Source: JAUWOY01 sp034431315 (GTDB lineage Bacteria; Chloroflexota; Anaerolineae; VGOG01). Taken from it: 64,000 nt of DNA. Every line of letters starts with the position of its first letter. Within the stretch, counting starts at the first letter, position 1. The DNA is taken from the NCBI GenBank assembly GCA_034431315.1, contig DAOUDK010000004.1, positions 1 to 64,000 on the forward strand, written 5' to 3'. Position numbers and translations under genes: made by a program. The notes beneath the pieces were generated by a model. That model was not told the origin of the DNA, did not search any database, and saw only the letters and a program-made list of their open reading frames with translations. Positions 63,282 to 64,000 of the stretch are shown piece after piece.

Positions 63282-63689
63282 TCTTTCCTCCTTTTTGTTT
63301 TGTTTGTTTGTGTTGCAAAATGCGAATCAACCTGGGGGCAGAAGCCCCCTCCTCTACCTTTCTGCTCCCGCTTCATCACCTCCTCTCCTGGTGTAGAGCT
63401 CCCGGAAAGTCTTTGAAACCGCTCCCAGCCCCCGTCCCCAGGGGCGTCGCTGGCGAAGCGGTGTCCTGAGCCTGCCGAAGGGTCGAGCCGCAAGATCCGC
63501 CCCGCGGCCTGTACTGAGCTTGCCGAAGTGACGAGGCTCCGAGCACTTTCCGAGAGAGCTCAGTGCTTACTGGTTGGAGATAACCGTTCTCTCCAACTTG
63601 GAGACGCTACCCCACCTATATTATACCATAAGATGGGCCAAAGGTACACTCTTGAGACAGCGGCGGTATTTCAACCACAAACAGGCCCT
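63282..63689 (-). other. 408-base leader region of locus B with inserted repeat DNA
   Basis: No gene. It shares blocks with the locus A leader: the GTTGGAGATAAC/TTCTCTCCAAC hairpin near 63573-63600 and a block near 63610-63670, including a minus-strand TATAAT at about 63619-63624. Between them lies DNA absent from locus A that carries CCTGAGCCTGCCGAAGGGTC and CTGTACTGAGCTTGCCGAAG repeat units (63465-63530). Confidence 0.6.
63465..63530. repeat. GAGCCTGCCGAAGGGTCGAG / ACTGAGCTTGCCGAAG units
   Basis: Two copies of the dispersed CCTTCGGC-GCTCAGG unit on the same strand. Also seen in coding DNA at 34921-34946 and 36836-36858. Confidence 0.7.
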
Positions 63690-64000
63690 TCACCCCACTC
63701 GGTGACAAGCCGCCCAGTGCTCGCTGCCCACTTCCTTGAATTCCGGATCTTCTTTTTTACAGATATCCATCACCACCGGGCAGCGAGGGTTGAAGTTGCA
63801 ACCCTCGGGCGGATTGGCCGGGCTGGGTACGTCACCCTCCAGGATGGTGCGCTGCCGTCTCTCCTCCACCACAGGGTCTGGGATGGGCACGGCCGAGAGC
63901 AGGGCCTGGGTGTAGGGATGGAGGGGATTCTCGTAGAGCTCGGCGCGACCGGTGAGCTCCACGATCTTTCCCAGGTACATCACCGCCACCCGGTTGCTGA
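63690..64000 (-). CDS. C-terminal part of an oligopeptide ABC ATPase (cut by window end)
   Basis: The last ~103 residues of an OppF/OppD-type ATPase: S-N-R-V-A-V-M-Y-L-G-K-I-V-E-L, then H-P-Y-T-Q-A-L-L-S-A-V-P and the C-terminal P-P-E-G-C-N-F-N-P-R-C-P domain. Walker motifs lie outside the window. The gene runs toward locus B, and its product may serve locus A, which lacks ATPases. Confidence 0.93.
   Translation of the reverse strand, partial: SNRVAVMYLGKIVELTGRAELYENPLHPYTQALLSAVPIPDPVVEERRQRTILEGDVPSPANPPEGCNFNPRCPVVMDICKKEDPEFKEVGSEHWAACHRVG

Overview
The window looks like a chromosomal piece of an uncultured, GC-rich bacterium, most plausibly a member of the Chloroflexota (Anaerolineae-like). 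Signs are the secreted proteins with Thr/Pro-rich stalks and the short C-terminal motif V-Y-(I/V)-P-L, lipoproteins with Val/Glu/Lys-rich spacers behind the lipid cysteine, multi-PAS/GAF signalling proteins, and small toxin-antitoxin genes of the kind shared by Chloroflexota and cyanobacteria. The assignment is inference; there is no rRNA or other marker here. I found no tRNA, rRNA, CRISPR array, prophage or transposase.

Layout. 1-5995 (+): tail of an unknown gene, a long leader with a perfectly spaced promoter, a HEPN-type protein, a GNAT relic, a membrane diguanylate cyclase, psuG and a polyprenol/phytol-kinase-like protein. 6199-18019 (-): ClpC; a small-gene zone with a VapBC-like pair, DUF433 and DUF5615 genes, a JAMM peptidase and an HNH nuclease; in between, a dnaJ - htrA - eRF1-like-factor operon that reads like a quality-control unit; signal peptidase I; an SPFH protein. 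18355-29659 (+): tandem GxxExxY protein, transaldolase with a Cys-rich insert, ABC exporter, a two-gene cyclic-di-GMP operon (heme-type sensor-GGDEF and PAS/GAF-HD-GYP), secreted protein, acylphosphatase. 29787-34302 (+): the most unusual block, a U32-like TIM-barrel protein, two paralogous fusions of a DapA/NAL-type aldolase to a formaldehyde-activating-enzyme (Fae) domain, and a Cys-rich DUF6485-like protein. 34430-41504 (+): secreted M28 peptidase, DUF5647-like gene, SagB-like lipoprotein, TrpB2, two tandem MNT/HEPN modules and a membrane protein with three 31-residue repeats. 41851-64000 (-): ID-type metal chelatase, HExxH protein, Nudix hydrolase, an ABC permease fused to an M28 peptidase domain, then two oligopeptide ABC importer loci with near-identical signal peptides and shared leader DNA.

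The aldolase-Fae fusions are my main candidate for an undescribed system. Class I pyruvate aldolases can make or break a bond to formaldehyde (as in 4-hydroxy-2-oxobutanoate chemistry), and Fae joins formaldehyde to a tetrahydropterin C1 carrier. Fusing the two suggests that a formaldehyde-releasing aldolase hands its product directly to the carrier. The reaction is a hypothesis; the two domains are readable in the sequence.

The second theme is an exceptional load of short palindromic repeats. About seventeen families occupy nearly every gap, and several lie inside reading frames: the aldolase/Fae junction of both paralogs, the psuG tail, the chelatase linker, the ends of the HD-GYP protein and the transaldolase, and the N-terminal regions of two exported proteins. 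They appear to shape gene ends and domain linkers in this genome.
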